In this document: positions 61,749 to 64,000 of the stretch, piece after piece | Layout of the letters: each line of letters starts with the position of its first letter | How positions within the stretch are numbered: the first letter of the stretch is position 1 | Assembly (NCBI RefSeq): GCF_000242635.2 | Contig: NC_017770.1 | Coordinates: forward strand, 4,042,669 to 4,106,668 | Reading direction: 5' to 3' | Source: Solitalea canadensis DSM 3403 | GTDB lineage: Bacteria > Bacteroidota > Bacteroidia > Sphingobacteriales > Sphingobacteriaceae | DNA length: 64,000 nt | Position numbers and translations under genes: made by a program | The notes under the pieces: generated by a model | What the model saw: only the letters and a program-made list of their open reading frames with translations | Database searches by the model: none | What the model was told of the DNA's origin: nothing

Positions 61749-61768
61749 CTTTTTGTTGCAACAAAAAG
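61749..61768. repeat. 20-bp perfect palindrome upstream of the lipoprotein gene's border with infB
   Basis: CTTTTTGTTGCAACAAAAAG is an exact palindrome in the 215-bp gap 61614-61828, 9 bp before the infB terminator. Operator or extra terminator arm. Confidence 0.45.
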
Positions 61769-61776
61769 AGTGGAAA

Positions 61777-61809
61777 CAAAAAATGCCCGACTGTTAGGTC
61801 GGGCATTTT
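61777..61809 (-). terminator. terminator of infB
   Basis: AAAATGCCCGAC, loop of 6, GTCGGGCATTTT (61780-61791 and 61798-61809), with a T run on the minus strand, 19 bp after the infB stop. Confidence 0.88.
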
Positions 61810-61828
61810 ATATCTGAATGAAGAATGA

Positions 61829-64000
61829 TTATAACTTACGTTTTACTTCTACTTCTTCGTATGCTTCGATGATGTCACCTTCTTTGATGTCATTGAATCC
61901 TTTAATATTCAAACCACATTCGTAACCGGCAGCAACTTCTTTTACGTCGTCTTTGAAACGTTTTAATGATTCAAGTTCGCCATTGTGAACCACTACTCCA
62001 TCACGCACTATGCGGATTTTACTATTACGGTTGATCTTACCATCCAATACCATACATCCTGCAATGGTACCAACTTTACTAATTTTGAAGGTTTCACGAA
62101 TTTCAACGTTAGCAACCACTTTCTCTTCAATTTCAGGAGAAAGCATGCCTTCCATCGCCAACTTGATTTCTTCAATAGCTTTGTAGATAACCGAGTACAT
62201 GCGGATATCGATTTGCTCTTGTTCTGCAAGCTTACGCGCACTGGCAGAAGGACGAACCTGGAAACCAATGATAATCGCGTCTGAAGCTGATGCTAACAAT
62301 ACATCAGACTCTGAAATCTGACCAACCGATTTGTGAATGATATTAACCTGAATCTCTTCAGTTGAAAGTTTCAGTAATGAGTCTGATAATGCCTCAACAG
62401 AACCATCCACGTCACCTTTAACGATAATATTAAGCTCCTTGAAGTTACCGATAGCCAAACGACGACCGATCTCATCCAATGTAATATGTTTTTGAGTACG
62501 TAACCCTTGCTCACGCAATAACTGCATACGTTTGTTTGCAATTTCTTTTGCGTCCTGCTCAGATTTAGCCTCAATAAACTTATCACCCGCCTGAGGAGCA
62601 CCTTGCATACCCAGTACTAATACTGGCGCTGAAGGGCCTGCCTTCTCAACCTTAACACCACGCTCATTGAACATTGCCTTAACTCTACCATGATAAGAAC
62701 CTGCTAAAATAGGATCTCCCATGTTCAATGTTCCTGTCTGAATAAGCACTGTAGTAACAATACCACGGCCTTTATCCAAAGCTGCTTCAATTACTGTACC
62801 GACAGCTCTTCTATTAGGGTTAGCCTTTAATTCTAATAACTCTGCTTCGAGTAATACTTTCTCTAATAAAAGTTCAATGTTTAATCCTTTTTTAGCTGAG
62901 ATCTCTTGAGTTTGATACTTACCACCCCACTCCTCAACTAAGATATTCATTGCTGAAAGTTGCTCACGTATTCTGTCTGCATTAGCTCCTTCCCTATCAA
63001 TCTTATTGAACGCAAATACAATAGGAACCCCTGCTGCCTGAGCGTGATTGATCGCCTCTACTGTTTGAGGCATTACGGCATCGTCTGCAGCAATTACAAT
63101 AATCGCAATGTCTGTAATCTTGGCACCACGTGCACGCATGGCTGTAAATGCCTCGTGACCTGGAGTATCAAGGAAAGTAATTTTCTTGCCGTTCTCTAAT
63201 TTCACTTCATATGCTCCGATGTGCTGGGTAATCCCTCCTGCCTCACCAGCAATAACGTTAGCCTTACGAATAAAGTCAAGCAATGAAGTTTTACCGTGGT
63301 CAACGTGACCCATTACAGTAACAATTGGTGAACGATCAACTAAGTCTGCCGGATCATCAACATCCTCTTCTAACTCTTCCTGAACATCTGCAGTAACAAA
63401 CTCTACAGTATATCCGAATTCATCGGCAACGATTGTTAATGTTTCAGCATCCAGACGTTGGTTAATTGAAACGAACATACCTAATGACATACATGTTGCA
63501 ATAACTTTTGTTACTGGAACATCCATCATATTCGCTAATTCGTTTGCAGTAACGAACTCTGTTACTTTTAATATTTTCGATTCAAGTTCGTCTTGCATCA
63601 TTTGCTCTTCACGAGATTGTGCATAGTCATCACGTTTCTGACGACGGTGCTTACGTCCCGCTGCAAATTTGCTTTTACCGGCTCCGGTAAGTTTAGCAAG
63701 CGTTTGCTTGATTTGTTCTTGAACTTTTTTCTCGTCAATTTCTTCTTTCTCCGGACGAGCATTGCCTGTTCCACGGTTATCGTGACGATTTGGTTGATTT
63801 CTATCAAATCTTCTTTCACCGCCGTGACCATGACGCTGTCCTCCTCCGTGTTGGCCTTGACCCTGACCCTGACCTTGACCACCACCTTGATGTTGGCCTC
63901 CGCCTTGTCCTTGTCCGCCGCCTTGACCCTGACGTTGTCCGCCTTGTCCTTGACCACCTTGGCGATTGAAATGACCACCCTGACGTTGTCCGCCTTGTCC
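61829..64000 (-). CDS. infB: translation initiation factor IF-2 (5' part cut by the window edge)
   Basis: The frame is open from the stop at 61829 to the right edge, 723 residues, with no start inside the conserved part. From the edge: a Gly/Gln/His-rich linker of about 65 residues ([14 protein letters not shown]...[15 protein letters not shown]), a basic segment [30 protein letters not shown], the IF2_N domain ([20 protein letters not shown]), then the G domain ([50 protein letters not shown]), beta-barrel and C-terminal domains that bind fMet-tRNA. An ATG-only reading would wrongly begin at 63601. The short frame at 63598-63978 is a shadow. Confidence 0.95.
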   Translation of the reverse strand, partial: GQGGQRQGGHFNRQGGQGQGGQRQGQGGGQGQGGGQHQGGGQGQGQGQGQHGGGQRHGHGGERRFDRNQPNRHDNRGTGNARPEKEEIDEKKVQEQIKQTLAKLTGAGKSKFAAGRKHRRQKRDDYAQSREEQMMQDELESKILKVTEFVTANELANMMDVPVTKVIATCMSLGMFVSINQRLDAETLTIVADEFGYTVEFVTADVQEELEEDVDDPADLVDRSPIVTVMGHVDHGKTSLLDFIRKANVIAGEAGGITQHIGAYEVKLENGKKITFLDTPGHEAFTAMRARGAKITDIAIIVIAADDAVMPQTVEAINHAQAAGVPIVFAFNKIDREGANADRIREQLSAMNILVEEWGGKYQTQEISAKKGLNIELLLEKVLLEAELLELKANPNRRAVGTVIEAALDKGRGIVTTVLIQTGTLNMGDPILAGSYHGRVKAMFNERGVKVEKAGPSAPVLVLGMQGAPQAGDKFIEAKSEQDAKEIANKRMQLLREQGLRTQKHITLDEIGRRLAIGNFKELNIIVKGDVDGSVEALSDSLLKLSTEEIQVNIIHKSVGQISESDVLLASASDAIIIGFQVRPSASARKLAEQEQIDIRMYSVIYKAIEEIKLAMEGMLSPEIEEKVVANVEIRETFKISKVGTIAGCMVLDGKINRNSKIRIVRDGVVVHNGELESLKRFKDDVKEVAAGYECGLNIKGFNDIKEGDIIEAYEEVEVKRKL

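Noticed and set aside
63598-63978. 126-codon minus-strand frame starting [20 protein letters not shown]
   Set aside because: A frame-shifted shadow of the Gly/Gln-rich IF-2 linker; the infB frame is open through the same bases and reads as IF-2 sequence.

Overview
The window looks like a chromosomal segment of a Bacteroidota bacterium, most likely Sphingobacteriales (Pedobacter/Solitalea-like; this is inference, no 16S is present). The reasons are two SusC/SusD outer-membrane pairs, an ECF sigma/FecR/STN-SusC signalling unit, DUF4476 and DUF6728-type proteins, promoters of the TTTG-N19-TAnnTTTG type, low GC, and the IF-2 architecture with a Gly/Gln-rich linker. Both edges cut genes: the 5' part of an exported protein at the left edge and infB at the right edge. 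No tRNA, rRNA, CRISPR array, intact insertion sequence or prophage was seen.

Layout: 0-3.2 kb, exported amidohydrolases (minus). 3.3-7 kb, a small membrane protein, then a tryptophan unit trpL-trpE-trpG-trpC with a complete transcription attenuator but no trpD. 7-10.9 kb, hflX, a DUF4476 protein, an RsmI-like methyltransferase and an unknown protein. 10.9-24 kb (minus), SusD/SusC pair 1, a PLP aminotransferase, then ECF sigma, FecR, STN-SusC and SusD pair 2. 24-31 kb, a flavin amine oxidase-like protein and the core translation genes rplM-rpsI-rpsB-tsf and pyrH-frr, split by 1.4 kb of decayed sequence. 31.3-37.2 kb, a tightly packed nine-gene cluster for sulfur chemistry: TauE/SafE exporter, 46-aa membrane peptide, thioredoxin, TPMT-like methyltransferase, MBL-rhodanese protein, second methyltransferase, split YeeE/YedE transporter, AraC regulator. 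37-51 kb, ABC exporter, PAS-LuxR regulator, MFS transporter, M28 peptidase, recG, EamA transporter, RidA, a DUF6728-type peptide, an OmpA-family protein, aminopeptidase P and meaB. 51.5-60 kb, an AT-rich surface-polysaccharide block (five glycosyltransferases, MsbA-like ABC transporter, WbsX/GH99-like protein). 60-64 kb, a lipoprotein with six DYDGDGK repeats and infB.

The most useful results beyond plain gene calling are: a tryptophan attenuator with a 16-codon leader peptide holding tandem Trp codons, a terminator and a matching antiterminator; the sulfur cluster as a candidate undescribed functional module; small genes hidden at 1-106, 32115-32255 and 47446-47586; pseudogenes between tsf and pyrH; and several perfect inverted repeats that no gene explains. 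Start codons were moved inward from the longest reading frame for hflX, the DUF4476 protein, both SusD proteins, the aminotransferase, the amine oxidase, frr, both methyltransferases, the MBL-rhodanese protein and recG, using signal peptides, promoter positions, stop/start overlaps or family N-termini.
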